This document shows, piece after piece, positions 15,935 through 25,207 of a stretch of DNA of 48,928 nucleotides. Positions within the stretch are counted from its first letter, which is position 1. Every line of letters starts with the position of its first letter. The notes below the pieces were generated by a model. That model did not search any database, had not been told where the DNA came from, and saw only the letters and a list, made by a program, of their open reading frames with translations. The DNA is from an uncultured Mycoplasmatota bacterium. Lineage in GTDB: Bacteria > Bacillota_I > Bacilli_A > RF39 > UBA660. The DNA lies in the NCBI GenBank assembly GCA_947571135.1, contig CANOWY010000007.1:1-48928 (forward strand). The letters run 5' to 3'. The position numbers and the translations under genes are program-made.

Positions 15935-17377
15935 TTATTCATTTATACTTATCCTATATGGATTTTCTTTTGTTCCATCTCCACTTTTATATAGAACTCT
16001 CTCTTTTAAATAGAATGTTGGTTTTAAATAAGAACCGTCGTCTTCATAATAAACATAACTTACATTTATACATCCTTCCACACTTATAAACCATGCTAGC
16101 GCTGACCTACTTGTCATATACCAAGTTGCTTCTGGACTTATTGTAAACTCACCATTAGCATTATATAACCAAGCATTTTCTATATACTTATTTGCATTTG
16201 TATAAACACTTTCATTTATAAAATTGCTCCCTAAAGAATACGCATAATCTGACGGATACATTAATCCTATATTTGCAATTGTATTTAAATTTCCACCTGC
16301 ATATGCTCTAGTACTGCTTCTTTCTAAATTATAAAACCTTTCTGGTGTATACAACTCCCATACACTAGAAGTAGAAGTAGAATATGTCGGTGCTCCTAAA
16401 TACCATACACTTGATACAATATATTTTTGATATTCACCTAAAGTATTATAATATGAATTATTTAAGGCTATTTTCATCGGACTTGAATCCCATTGATTAT
16501 TAGTTTTATTAGCACCCCAAGAATATTTGGTATTTGTAAAATAACTATTTTTAATTAATTTAACTCTATTTTCATATTCTCCATCAACTTCACTCTGTGT
16601 AGGTATTACTCCTATGATTCGGTATAAGTTATCTTCAGGACAAGTTTCTTCTTCACTTCCAAAACATACATAATTATTGGGATTACTTCCTGTGTACCTA
16701 TAATCTGTTAAGGCAGGCGTTTGACTTGTTGCTTCATGCGTAAATACTTCAAAATCTTTACTTGTATCACTTAGAATATAATCTACAAATTTTTCTACTG
16801 CTATTTGGTTTTGTCTAGCGTCAATTACAACTTTACTATAAAATGTTCCGTTTTGTGAATCATTTCCTGCACTTTCATCTAACCATATTCTTACCTCATG
16901 TTCGACACTTTCATACGGCTTTATACTTCCACTATGTATCGTATATGCTTCTACTGCGGTATAATCACTTTCTTTGTAGGTTAATGGTGCACTTGGATTG
17001 TTACTTAGTATACTCTTAGCATTTTCATCTACTTTTGTTGCTATGTTCTTACTTGCTATTCGAGATTCTGTTTCCATTACTTCTAAGTTTACGTTATAGT
17101 CTACTCCTACCCCACAAGTATTTGTGAGTTTAAATCGAAAGGGTTTTAAATTTTTTCCTACTTCATCTGTTATAGGGTGAGTATTTTTTAAGTTTATCGC
17201 ATTGGTTAGTTCTTCCATTGTGACACTGATACAGTCTGTTTCTAGTACATTGATTCCTTCTTGTCTTGTACTATAGGCTATATAGGCATAACTAACACTT
17301 ATAATTATAGTCAAAAAACATATGCCACTTATTCCTATAATCAAGATATTTCTTTTATCTTTCCAAAAATTTTTCAT
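15935..17377 (-). CDS. Exported or membrane-anchored surface protein
   Basis: 480 residues. A basic N-terminus and a hydrophobic segment at about 12-33 (ILIIGISGICFLTII...) serve as signal or anchor. Residues about 35-200 look like a beta-rich, TasA/camelysin-like domain (SVSYAYIAYSTRQ..., LTNTCGVGVDYNVNLEV). The rest carries a segment YVCFGSEEETCPEDNLYRIIGVI followed by VKLIKNSYF, a pattern I associate with DUF6273-like repeats in gut Firmicutes surface proteins, rich in Y, S, N and W. No sortase motif is seen. AAGGAG lies 13 bases before this ATG. Another ATG ten bases upstream opens a 10-codon overlapping frame, so initiation may be inefficient. Confidence 0.65.
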   Translation of the reverse strand: MKNFWKDKRNILIIGISGICFLTIIISVSYAYIAYSTRQEGINVLETDCISVTMEELTNAINLKNTHPITDEVGKNLKPFRFKLTNTCGVGVDYNVNLEVMETESRIASKNIATKVDENAKSILSNNPSAPLTYKESDYTAVEAYTIHSGSIKPYESVEHEVRIWLDESAGNDSQNGTFYSKVVIDARQNQIAVEKFVDYILSDTSKDFEVFTHEATSQTPALTDYRYTGSNPNNYVCFGSEEETCPEDNLYRIIGVIPTQSEVDGEYENRVKLIKNSYFTNTKYSWGANKTNNQWDSSPMKIALNNSYYNTLGEYQKYIVSSVWYLGAPTYSTSTSSVWELYTPERFYNLERSSTRAYAGGNLNTIANIGLMYPSDYAYSLGSNFINESVYTNANKYIENAWLYNANGEFTISPEATWYMTSRSALAWFISVEGCINVSYVYYEDDGSYLKPTFYLKERVLYKSGDGTKENPYRISINE

Positions 17378-17418
17378 ATTTTTTCATATTCTCCTTTTAC
17401 TATCTATATGTTGTATTT

Positions 17419-17447
17419 AGTATAACAAAAAGAAAAATATTTTACAA
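17419..17447 (-). promoter_or_regulatory. Promoter of the surface protein gene
   Basis: TTGTAA (17442-17447), 17-base spacer, TATACT (17419-17424), about 40 bases before the start codon. Confidence 0.7.
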
Positions 17448-17471
17448 CTAATTGATTGTATTTTTAAAATT

Positions 17472-17502
17472 TAAAAAAGTAAAGATTCATTTGTCCTTTA
17501 CT
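17472..17502 (-). terminator. Intrinsic terminator of the hydrogenase gene
   Basis: AGTAAAG (17496-17502) and CTTTACT (17478-17484) pair, followed by TTTTT; the hydrogenase TAA is in the 5' arm. Confidence 0.75.
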
Positions 17503-18769
17503 TAGTAATTTTAATACTACTTGCTTCATCTGTATAACTCTGATGTAATAATTCTCCGGCTTTTTTACTTAACGGTTTTTCCAGTGCATTCTCATATAAC
17601 CTTTTTATATCATTATTTTCATAACTATTCCTAAAATCTAAACTTGCATCATGTTCATATAAACTTTTGCTTCTGGCATCAATTATACTTGCTAGTTTTT
17701 GAACAGGTAAAACAGGTTGGCCTCCACCTCCAACACAGCCTACTCCACAAGTCATCACTTCTACAAACGAATATTCTTTTAATGCATTATACATTTTGTT
17801 TACATTATCTATTCCATAAAGAACAGCAACTTTGATAGTTTGTACCCCTAAATCAATAGTCGCTTCTTTAATAGAAAGATTTCCTCTTACCTTTTCTAAA
17901 CGAAAGAAATCCTCTGGAGCATTCCGATGATTCAATAAAAAATAGGCTGTACGAAGAGCCGCTTCCATAACGCCTCCACTAGAACCAAAAATAATACCTG
18001 CTCCACTTCCTTTCCCTAGAAGCGAATCAAATGCTTGTTCTTTGCATGTTTTAAAATCAATCTCTTGTTCACGAATCATCATAGCAAGTTCACTAGTAGT
18101 AATCACATAATCATTATTCTCGTCGTTCTTTATCTCACTCTTCTTAGAAACACAAGGTGCTAAAGAAATAGTCACAATATCACTTGGATTTAAGTTTTTC
18201 ATACTAGCAAAATAATTTTTAATAACCGCACCTTGCATTCCAATAGGACTTTTACAAGTTGATAAATGATGTAAATCTTCAGGATGATACTTTTCCATAT
18301 AAAGAACCCAAGAAGGACAACAACTTGTATACATCGGCAAATTTTCATTTTTTTTCATTCTTTTCACCAATTCTGTTGCTTCTTCCATAATAGTTAAATC
18401 TGCACCAAAAGTAGTATCAAAAACATAATCAAAACCAAGTGTTTTTAAAACTCCCACTAATTTACTTTCTAAAAATGCACCTGGTTCAAATCCAAATTCG
18501 TCACCAATCGCAACACGAACAGCAGGACTAATGCTAACTATTGTAATCTTCTCTTCATCATGAATATTGGCAAGCACTTCTTTGTAATTGTATTTTGGAA
18601 CTAAAGCCCCCATCGGGCAAGTCATAATACACTGTCCACAGTTAATACAATCCTCATTTACTAAATGATTTTTACTTTTACAAGTTTCTAAACATTGCCC
18701 ACAATCAATACATTTTTCTATAATACGTTGTAAAGATTCATTATCTTCACTGATTTTTACTTTTGCCAT
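17498..18769 (-). CDS. [FeFe]-hydrogenase-like protein with two [4Fe-4S] clusters
   Basis: 423 residues from the ATG at 18769. Two ferredoxin-type clusters are predicted from CxxCxxCxxxC at residues 20-30 and 41-51. The H-cluster domain shows L1 TSCCPSW, L2 APCVSKKSE and L3 TCGVGCVGGGGQP. All four H-cluster cysteines are present, but L2 (usually MPCTAKK) and L3 (usually CPGGC) deviate, as in sensory or less-studied hydrogenase groups. It could evolve or take up H2, or sense it. No maturation genes (hydE, F, G) are in the window. The start is four bases after the dnaI stop, so it shares the dnaI promoter, an unusual partnership. Confidence 0.85.
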   Translation of the reverse strand: MAKVKISEDNESLQRIIEKCIDCGQCLETCKSKNHLVNEDCINCGQCIMTCPMGALVPKYNYKEVLANIHDEEKITIVSISPAVRVAIGDEFGFEPGAFLESKLVGVLKTLGFDYVFDTTFGADLTIMEEATELVKRMKKNENLPMYTSCCPSWVLYMEKYHPEDLHHLSTCKSPIGMQGAVIKNYFASMKNLNPSDIVTISLAPCVSKKSEIKNDENNDYVITTSELAMMIREQEIDFKTCKEQAFDSLLGKGSGAGIIFGSSGGVMEAALRTAYFLLNHRNAPEDFFRLEKVRGNLSIKEATIDLGVQTIKVAVLYGIDNVNKMYNALKEYSFVEVMTCGVGCVGGGGQPVLPVQKLASIIDARSKSLYEHDASLDFRNSYENNDIKRLYENALEKPLSKKAGELLHQSYTDEASSIKITK

Positions 18770-18773
18770 TTTC

Positions 18774-19646
18774 CTAATCCCTTCTATTTTCACTTATAAG
18801 TTCCATATCCATAGTTAACTGTTTGATTCTTTCAATAATTCTTCTTGCTTTTACTTTATCTACACTATTATTTGCAAGTGCTAAATTGTTTTCTAATTCT
18901 TTTATGGTTAAATTAGAGGTAAAGAACGTTGTTTTATTTTGCTCCATCCTAGTTTGCAAAATGGTTCCTAACACTTCGTCTCTGCCCCATTCGGTTACTT
19001 TTTCTGCCCCAATATCATCAAGAAGTAAAATATCAACATGCATAAACCTTTGCATTTTATAACCAAAAGTATCAAAATCTTCTTTAATAGAGCGAAGTAC
19101 TTCTGGAAAATACACAATTTCAATTGATACATTTTTATTAAATTCTAGTTCGTTTAACAATGCCGATAATAAGTAAGTTTTTCCAGAACCAAAACTACCA
19201 TGTAAATACAAGCCCTTACTATTTTTAGTCAAATCATACTCTTCATAAAAACTATCCATCCATTTAATGACACTCAACTGTTTTTTATCCTTTGTGTCAA
19301 TATCTTTCATACGTACTTTACGTTCATTTTGTCTGGTTTTTTCTAATATCTGTTGCTCGTACTTACAAGGCATATACGTAAAGTAAATTCTATTTTCTTT
19401 TTTAGTAGGAATTAATACATGTCCGTTATAAGAATTTTTACACATAAACGTTCCTTTACAATTCTTACAATGACTTTTTTCTTCTAAGGTTTCTTGTAAC
19501 TTAGAAGTCATTTTCATTGCAGATTTACTGTCCAATTCCAAAGATTTTACTAAAGATACAAAATCTTTATCACCACATGCTTCTTTATAACTATTTTCAA
19601 GGCTAGTTTTATTACTTTTTAATTCCATTTCACTTACTAAAGGCAT
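18774..19646 (-). CDS. dnaI: Primosomal helicase loader DnaI
   Basis: 290 residues from the ATG at 19646 (GGGAAGTGAAG upstream; the longer frame from 19697 would start inside the promoter). A zinc-binding region (HCKNCKGTFMC, then PCKYEQQ) sits near residues 60-105, followed by an AAA+ domain with Walker A GSFGSGKT and Walker B LLLDDIG. DnaI is the ATPase that loads the replicative helicase in Bacilli together with DnaB and DnaD. dnaB lies just upstream but dnaI has its own promoter. The hydrogenase gene follows in the same transcript. Confidence 0.92.
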   Translation of the reverse strand: MPLVSEMELKSNKTSLENSYKEACGDKDFVSLVKSLELDSKSAMKMTSKLQETLEEKSHCKNCKGTFMCKNSYNGHVLIPTKKENRIYFTYMPCKYEQQILEKTRQNERKVRMKDIDTKDKKQLSVIKWMDSFYEEYDLTKNSKGLYLHGSFGSGKTYLLSALLNELEFNKNVSIEIVYFPEVLRSIKEDFDTFGYKMQRFMHVDILLLDDIGAEKVTEWGRDEVLGTILQTRMEQNKTTFFTSNLTIKELENNLALANNSVDKVKARRIIERIKQLTMDMELISENRRD

Positions 19647-19668
19647 AGACTTCACTTCCCTAATTTTT

Positions 19669-19697
19669 ATTATAAAGTATAGAAAATACTTTGACAA
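19669..19697 (-). promoter_or_regulatory. Promoter of dnaI and the hydrogenase gene
   Basis: TTGTCA (19692-19697), 17-base spacer, TATAAT (19669-19674): a near-consensus housekeeping promoter 22 bases before the dnaI start. Confidence 0.8.
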
Positions 19698-19748
19698 TTT
19701 ATTTTAATACTGACTGCATTTTATGGATTATTTTTCAACTATATTTCC

Positions 19749-21020
19749 CTACTTATACTTATCCAAAATACTTGCAAGTTCCTCTGTTTCTTCCTCACTC
19801 ATAGCATCACTTTCTAGTTTTTCATTAAACCAAACTGGCTCTATCGTTTTATCTATTTTGGGATTTGTAATTTTCTTACTATATTTTTTATGTTCTTTTT
19901 CGGCAACATTCATCGCATCTTCTGCCGTTTCGATATTAAGACGTCTCCACTGTCCTGCAATGGTTTCCACAAATGCTTGATTTAATTTATTATCATTCTT
20001 TTTAAGTACATAATCAATTAAGACATTCACCACCGCTGGTTTTAAATTTAAATCTATCAAAAGAGTTTCTAAAAGTTTTAAATCACGACTTGTTGGATTT
20101 GCTCCCTTATATTTGCTTTTTAAAAAGTCATAAGGACTTGTATTTTCAAATACCCCAATAATTTTACCACGATTGCTATTATCTCCAACTGGATTTTTTA
20201 AATACTCTGGTTGTGTACGATAAACGAGTGTTGGCAATTTTCCATTATTATTGTATTGATAATACTTTCTAGCAGACTTTCGTAATTCTTCTTTGTCTAT
20301 ATATCCTTTGTCATTGATAACCAAACGAATCAGTTCTTTCATCTTCAAAGTGTCCAAATTATAAATAAAAGCCAAATTGTTAATGAGTTCCTTTAACTTT
20401 TTATTGATACTTCTCTCATTTAATATTCCTTTAGGAATGGAAGAAAACAATAAATCAAAATCCACTTGATCTTGAATGGTTAAAGCGTTTTCACTTCTTC
20501 CAATCGCATCAAAACTAACATTAGAAGTAGCCTTATACGTCATATCCAACGTTGCTGTAATATCTTGATATTCTTTTAAATCAATTTTATATTCTTTAAA
20601 CTCTGCTTTTAAAAGTTCGTATTCATATTTTCCTAAATTATTATATAAAATCACACTAAAAACAGGATGGGCAAAAAATTCCTTAGGACTCATTGGGGAA
20701 TATAATTCATAAACATAACTATTTAAATCTCCTTGTTTTACATAAGTTTTAATGAGTCCTACACTTTCTAAAGACTTTCTCGCATTCTTAATCGTTTCTA
20801 AATCACACTTTAATAAACTCATTAAATGGTGATGATTATAATCCATACTCACAAGTTCTAAGCGATCAAGATCACGCCACAAAGTTAAATACAAACTAAC
20901 TGCTGCATAACCAATAACAGGTTCATATAAACTAATCAAATTTTTACGTTCCTTATCTGTAAGTACTGTTTTATTGACAACAACATATTTATCAGCAGGA
21001 AGTAACGTAATGAATTTCAT
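19749..21020 (-). CDS. dnaB: Replication initiation and membrane attachment protein DnaB (Bacillus type)
   Basis: 423 residues from the ATG at 21020, with GAGGTG six bases upstream; the GTG three codons earlier overlaps that site. An N-terminal winged-helix region (LISLYEPVIGYAAVSLYLTLWRD at about 25-50 is typical) is followed by a C-terminal DnaD/DnaB2-type domain with the LNQAFVETIAGQWRRLNI signature near 350. This is the Firmicutes DnaB that works with DnaD and DnaI in helicase loading, not the helicase of that name in Gram-negatives. Its promoter region contains AACGT-TTT-ACGTT just before a TATAAT, a possible operator. Confidence 0.9.
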   Translation of the reverse strand: MKFITLLPADKYVVVNKTVLTDKERKNLISLYEPVIGYAAVSLYLTLWRDLDRLELVSMDYNHHHLMSLLKCDLETIKNARKSLESVGLIKTYVKQGDLNSYVYELYSPMSPKEFFAHPVFSVILYNNLGKYEYELLKAEFKEYKIDLKEYQDITATLDMTYKATSNVSFDAIGRSENALTIQDQVDFDLLFSSIPKGILNERSINKKLKELINNLAFIYNLDTLKMKELIRLVINDKGYIDKEELRKSARKYYQYNNNGKLPTLVYRTQPEYLKNPVGDNSNRGKIIGVFENTSPYDFLKSKYKGANPTSRDLKLLETLLIDLNLKPAVVNVLIDYVLKKNDNKLNQAFVETIAGQWRRLNIETAEDAMNVAEKEHKKYSKKITNPKIDKTIEPVWFNEKLESDAMSEEETEELASILDKYK

Positions 21021-21116
21021 AGTGTACACCTCAAATCACTTCTCTATTATAACGTAAAACGTTTTCTATTTCTTCTAAAAAATCAAAATTCTTGTAAAAA
21101 AAAAGCACTTGCTCTT

Positions 21117-21842
21117 TTAACAAGACTCATCGCAGTCTACTTGATAGACTTTACGAATAAGTTCCATAAAACGATTTTGAAGTTCCTCTTGTTGTTCAAT
21201 ACTTAAATCATCATATCCATTTTCTTGACTCTCCACTGTTCCCACATGAATATCAACAATCTTACCATCTTTTATAGCAACTACAGTTGGAGCCATTAAT
21301 CTTTTTTCTTTTGTATCAATCTTTTTATCATCTTCACTTATTAAGTAATAAGGATCTAAAACTTCATCCATAAGTTCAAGAATTTTATAGTACCCTTTTG
21401 TTCCTTCTTCTTTTACTTCAACTTTGTTTTTTTCACCTAATGCCAAAGTATCACGAATACTACCGATATTTAAATAATACATGCGTTCAATACTCATATT
21501 CTTTAATGTTTGCAATAACACTGGTAGCATATTACGACACCAAGGACAATCTGGAAAACCAAAATATAAAATACCTGTTCCACTTTCTAGTAAAGCAATG
21601 GCTTCTTCCTCTGTTAAAATATCTACTGGATTATTAGCATCAATGGAAATTTCTTTGATTGTTCTTCCATCTTTCTCACGAACGACATTATTTAAAGATT
21701 CGTACTCATTTTTAAAACTAATCGAATCGGAATTCATTACACTTTCTTCCTTTTTATCTCGAAAAGCAATAATACCTATCATAATCATAAAAGTAAACAA
21801 AAGTAATAATATTCCCAAAAACATTTTTCTATCTTTATCCAT
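21117..21842 (-). CDS. Membrane-anchored thioredoxin-like protein
   Basis: 241 residues. One N-terminal membrane segment (about 8-27, FLGILLLLFTFMIMIGIIAF) places the rest outside the membrane. A thioredoxin-like fold carries the redox motif CPWC at C99-C102 (YFGFPDCPWCRNMLPVLL), and APTVVAI around 185-191 supplies the cis-proline region. There is an insert between the two, and the C-terminus ends in a Cys pair (DCDESC). It probably acts in extracytoplasmic disulfide exchange or as a bacteriocin-accessory-like thioredoxin; the partner is unknown. Confidence 0.75.
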   Translation of the reverse strand: MDKDRKMFLGILLLLFTFMIMIGIIAFRDKKEESVMNSDSISFKNEYESLNNVVREKDGRTIKEISIDANNPVDILTEEEAIALLESGTGILYFGFPDCPWCRNMLPVLLQTLKNMSIERMYYLNIGSIRDTLALGEKNKVEVKEEGTKGYYKILELMDEVLDPYYLISEDDKKIDTKEKRLMAPTVVAIKDGKIVDIHVGTVESQENGYDDLSIEQQEELQNRFMELIRKVYQVDCDESC

Positions 21843-21869
21843 CTTAAACCACCTTATTAAAAGTGTAAC

Positions 21870-23327
21870 TTAATTTGTACTACTTTTCAAGATTTTTCGA
21901 GCAAGGGTTACATTCGATAATGTTCTAGCATTACTTCGTGCTTGCAAAATTGACTTTGCAAGACACAAAGAAGGTTCTGTTACTTTAAAATTTTCACTGA
22001 TAATAAAATCTTCTAGAAGACACACAAACTTATCTTCTAGCCTAGTATCTTCTGAAACAGAATAGACAAAACGATGTAAATACACTAAAGCCAAATAAAG
22101 GGTCAAATTTTTTTGTTCTTCTAATCCTTCTAAAAATAACGGGATTCTATTTTTATTAGAAGTAGAAGCATTTACAAAAACAGTGCGTAAAAAAACTTCT
22201 AATTTTACTTGAATTTCTTCTGCACTATAAACATTAGGCAAATCTTCTATTTCTTCTTCATCACTTGCATCAATTAATTTGGGTTGATTTCGCTTTTGAA
22301 AAGCAACAATTTGATCGTAATCTTGAAGCATTTCTAAAAACATATTTCCTTCCTTCTCTACATAAGAACCTATTCTTTTTGCAACCTGTTTTTTAACCAC
22401 TTCAAACACTTTCTCCTGTTTTTTAGTAAGGCATATAGAATCATTTAAATGATAAATGATATAATTTTCCACTTTACTCACAAACTTACGATGCATTCCA
22501 TTTGGTTTTTCAAAAGAATCAAAATACACACAGTACTCCAAATATTTCAAAAAGAATACAGCAAGAATAGCAGATTGTTCTTTTTTTATATACTCTTCTC
22601 CTTGGGCAAATATCGCCTCCTGTAAGGATTCATCATTACGAATTTTTTGGATTTCACTATTAATAATTTCACCAATTTTTTTCTGCTCTACCATTACTGT
22701 CAAATCGTGAAATGCACTTTCTATTTCAAGCAAATTTTGCTCTGCGCATTTTATTTTCTTTAAAACTGGATCGATATAATAAAGAACATAACCATCTACT
22801 CTTAACTTTTTACGCTTTTTCATTTCATATTCAAGGATATAGGTACATTCACGATCACGATTATAAGAAACAGGATCTGAAGTTACAAAATTTTCCATTC
22901 GAATAAAAGTTGGCTCATTCATTTCATCAATAATGTTATTTTTATAAACAAAAGTATGTAAATAAAACAAAAACAATTTTCCAACCAAATGATAATCAGT
23001 AGAACATTCTTCATAATACTTTAAAATTTCATCATAATCATAAGTATCAAATTCTTCAAAATAAGCATCTATAAAATCTCTAAAAACTTTCTCTGTATCC
23101 ATTATAAACTTTTTTCTTTCTGTATCAGATAGTTTCTTTTTTTCATACTCTTGGTACTGCTCTTTTAACTTCATTAACTTTAATATTTTTTTATGTGTTT
23201 TATCTACAAACTTGATAAAAGACTGTTCTTGCAAGTCAATTTGCTTATTATTTTCATTTTTAGAAAGGGTAAAAAAAGAATATTGTCCATTTTGTTCTTC
23301 TACAAAATTATCCATATATAACGCCAT
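21870..23327 (-). CDS. Large soluble protein of unknown function
   Basis: 485 residues, predicted mostly helical, rich in K, E and Y, without signal peptide or membrane segments. A short acidic stretch (DASDEEEIEDL, about 360-370) separates two halves. Both halves carry a similar FL.YLHTFVY / LVYLHRFVY element (around 122 and 426), which hints at an internal duplication. I recognise no family. It has a strong promoter of its own and is followed by the thioredoxin-like gene after 27 bases, so the two form an operon. Confidence 0.6.
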   Translation of the reverse strand: MALYMDNFVEEQNGQYSFFTLSKNENNKQIDLQEQSFIKFVDKTHKKILKLMKLKEQYQEYEKKKLSDTERKKFIMDTEKVFRDFIDAYFEEFDTYDYDEILKYYEECSTDYHLVGKLFLFYLHTFVYKNNIIDEMNEPTFIRMENFVTSDPVSYNRDRECTYILEYEMKKRKKLRVDGYVLYYIDPVLKKIKCAEQNLLEIESAFHDLTVMVEQKKIGEIINSEIQKIRNDESLQEAIFAQGEEYIKKEQSAILAVFFLKYLEYCVYFDSFEKPNGMHRKFVSKVENYIIYHLNDSICLTKKQEKVFEVVKKQVAKRIGSYVEKEGNMFLEMLQDYDQIVAFQKRNQPKLIDASDEEEIEDLPNVYSAEEIQVKLEVFLRTVFVNASTSNKNRIPLFLEGLEEQKNLTLYLALVYLHRFVYSVSEDTRLEDKFVCLLEDFIISENFKVTEPSLCLAKSILQARSNARTLSNVTLARKILKSSTN

Positions 23328-23357
23328 ATTAAATCACCATTAAAAAAAGTACTGTTT

Positions 23358-23386
23358 ATTATAAACTTAGAATGGCGTTTATGCAA
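23358..23386 (-). promoter_or_regulatory. Promoter of the 485-residue protein gene
   Basis: TTGCAT (23381-23386), 17-base spacer, TATAAT (23358-23363). It begins just four bases after the stop of the upstream gene. Confidence 0.8.
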
Positions 23387-23390
23387 GTAA

Positions 23391-24260
23391 TTAATTTTTT
23401 CTTTTTGCCCGTATTAAACTTTCTTCGTTTTTTAATTTTTCAAAATCATTTACATAAGTCTTATAAATAGCAGGATATGGTCCAAATTCAACAGTGTTGT
23501 ATTCTTTTTTATCTGGTATTACCAAAACTTTTAAATGGTTAAGAGTTTCCGAACCCTTTATACCGATATTGGGAATAAAAAAGTAATATGTATCAAACAC
23601 ACTGTAATTAGGTGTTGTTGTAGCAAAGGGAAGAACTCTTTTTATCTCTTCATATAAGGTATATAAATCAATAGAAGGAGAAAAATGAATATGTTTATTA
23701 CAAAAAGCACTCGTACCATAAAGATTATAAATTATAGTATGTTGAAAGAGATCATCTTCTTGATAAGAAATAAATTGCCTTGAAAAATACTCATAACCTG
23801 CTCTATCTATTAAAGAAATATATGGTTTTGATTTTACTTCAAAAAACATATACAGTAGATTCGTATTCATTAAGAGAGAAACTTCTTCTTCATTATGTTC
23901 ACAAATATCTTGAAAAAGACTAAAATACTGAAAAGCACTTTTCAAATCGTATTCATCAATGGCTAAATAAATAAGTTCCAATAAAATAAAAGCACGATTT
24001 CCACTCTCTTTTGTCATAGAAAGTAAAGTTAATAATACTTCTTTTGCAGTTTGATTATTTTTAAGAAATCGCAAAAGTTTTCCATATTTATACCAACCAC
24101 CCAAATCTTTAGGATATTTCTCCAAATACTCTTTTGCACATTTTATAGCCAAACTAAGATTTCCATTCTCCATAAGAGTATCAATGTTTTCTTTTTCTCT
24201 TCGATTGCTTTTTATTTCTCTATATTTTTGTTTTCTTCTTCTATTACTATAAGTTGCCAT
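23391..24260 (-). CDS. TPR-like helical protein of unknown function
   Basis: 289 residues. A strongly basic start (RRRKQKYREIKSNRREK) is followed by helical repeats of TPR type, for example NGNLSLAIKCAKEYLEKYPKD at about 32-52 and a second pair at 55-85. The C-terminal third (DTYYFFIPNIGIKG..., LNHLKVLVIPDKK) is beta-rich and unassigned. AGGAGG lies before the start and a good promoter before that. No partner is evident. The basic N-terminus could bind nucleic acid, but nothing proves it. Confidence 0.55.
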   Translation of the reverse strand: MATYSNRRRKQKYREIKSNRREKENIDTLMENGNLSLAIKCAKEYLEKYPKDLGGWYKYGKLLRFLKNNQTAKEVLLTLLSMTKESGNRAFILLELIYLAIDEYDLKSAFQYFSLFQDICEHNEEEVSLLMNTNLLYMFFEVKSKPYISLIDRAGYEYFSRQFISYQEDDLFQHTIIYNLYGTSAFCNKHIHFSPSIDLYTLYEEIKRVLPFATTTPNYSVFDTYYFFIPNIGIKGSETLNHLKVLVIPDKKEYNTVEFGPYPAIYKTYVNDFEKLKNEESLIRAKRKN

Positions 24261-24292
24261 AATATCAAACCTCCTCTATTGCTCTTTTATTT

Positions 24293-24321
24293 AGCATAGT
24301 ATCTTTTTCTGGTTTTGTAAA
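24293..24321 (-). promoter_or_regulatory. Promoter of the TPR-like gene
   Basis: TTTACA (24316-24321), 17-base spacer, TATGCT (24293-24298), ending immediately after the upstream gene. Confidence 0.65.
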
Positions 24322-24918
24322 TTACTTTAATGCATTTCCATTTTCTCTATTATCAATAGGAATATTATATTTTTGAATAACTTCAAATAAAAAAGTTTGA
24401 AATTTAGTTAATAGATTTTTTTCTGTTTCAACGGCTAGCAATTCATTTACTCCAAATACGGAAGCAAAGTTTTGGCATTCTCCATAATTATAGATACCTA
24501 GAATAAATAGTAACATCATCAATTCCGCTCCTGAAAAATAAGCAAAAGTAAAGGCAATATCTTTTGAAAGATAGGAAAGATAAACATTATTTGGTAACCC
24601 ACTTATTATATTAGAAAATAATGTTTTATAAAGTACATCTTGACTACGTTCTTGTTTTTCTTCTGCTGTTTTTAATTGTTCAATATTACTTTTTACCTTT
24701 TCACTTAAAAAGTAATATTTATACTTTCCTTTGCATTTTTCCTCAATTAGATTTTCCTGAATTAATTTATTCAATATAGTCGTTAAATTGGGTGCTAATA
24801 AAGATAATACTTCACAAATTCCACTATGAAATAATCCTGGTCTTTCATATAATAAATTTAGGATATTCTCTCCATATTTCCTAGAAATTTTCTTTGCCTT
24901 TAATAAATAATCTTCCAT
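24322..24918 (-). CDS. Winged-helix (MarR/ArsR-like) protein
   Basis: 198 residues. The first 75 form a winged helix-turn-helix: NILNLLYERPGLFHSGICEVL, recognition helix LAPNLTTILNKLIQENL and a wing ending YKYYFLSEKV. The remaining helical part contains a hydrophobic stretch (AELMMLLFILGIYNYG, about 131-146) that may be a dimer or ligand surface. It is the last gene of a three-gene set with an XRE regulator and a small membrane protein, which looks like an accessory or stress module. Target unknown. Confidence 0.6.
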   Translation of the reverse strand: MEDYLLKAKKISRKYGENILNLLYERPGLFHSGICEVLSLLAPNLTTILNKLIQENLIEEKCKGKYKYYFLSEKVKSNIEQLKTAEEKQERSQDVLYKTLFSNIISGLPNNVYLSYLSKDIAFTFAYFSGAELMMLLFILGIYNYGECQNFASVFGVNELLAVETEKNLLTKFQTFLFEVIQKYNIPIDNRENGNALK

Positions 24919-24933
24919 AACCCCAAAACCTTT

Positions 24934-25200
24934 CTATTTCTTCAATAATTTTCTAAAAAAGCAAATATATAAAATGAGAAGAAGAAACAAAATAAAAAGC
25001 ATAACAACCCCACCTAATATTTCTTTTTTAATAAACAATTTAATGCTTATTATAAGAAAAATTCCCAAAATTACAAGATATAACGCATTTATAAAGATAA
25101 ATAAAGGATAACGTATCCATTTTGAAATGTTCTTATTCTTAATAATTTCAAATATTCCTTCAAAGAATATTTCTCCTAAAATTTCAAATAGCAATTCCAT
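24934..25200 (-). CDS. Small membrane protein
   Basis: 88 residues with two strongly hydrophobic helices (about 32-54 and 60-84), separated by a short basic loop and ending in KKLLKK. It lies between an XRE regulator (7 bases) and a winged-helix gene (15 bases), so the three are one operon. Function unknown; a toxin-like or small exporter role is possible but not shown. Confidence 0.55.
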   Translation of the reverse strand: MELLFEILGEIFFEGIFEIIKNKNISKWIRYPLFIFINALYLVILGIFLIISIKLFIKKEILGGVVMLFILFLLLILYICFFRKLLKK

Positions 25201-25207
25201 AACTTTC

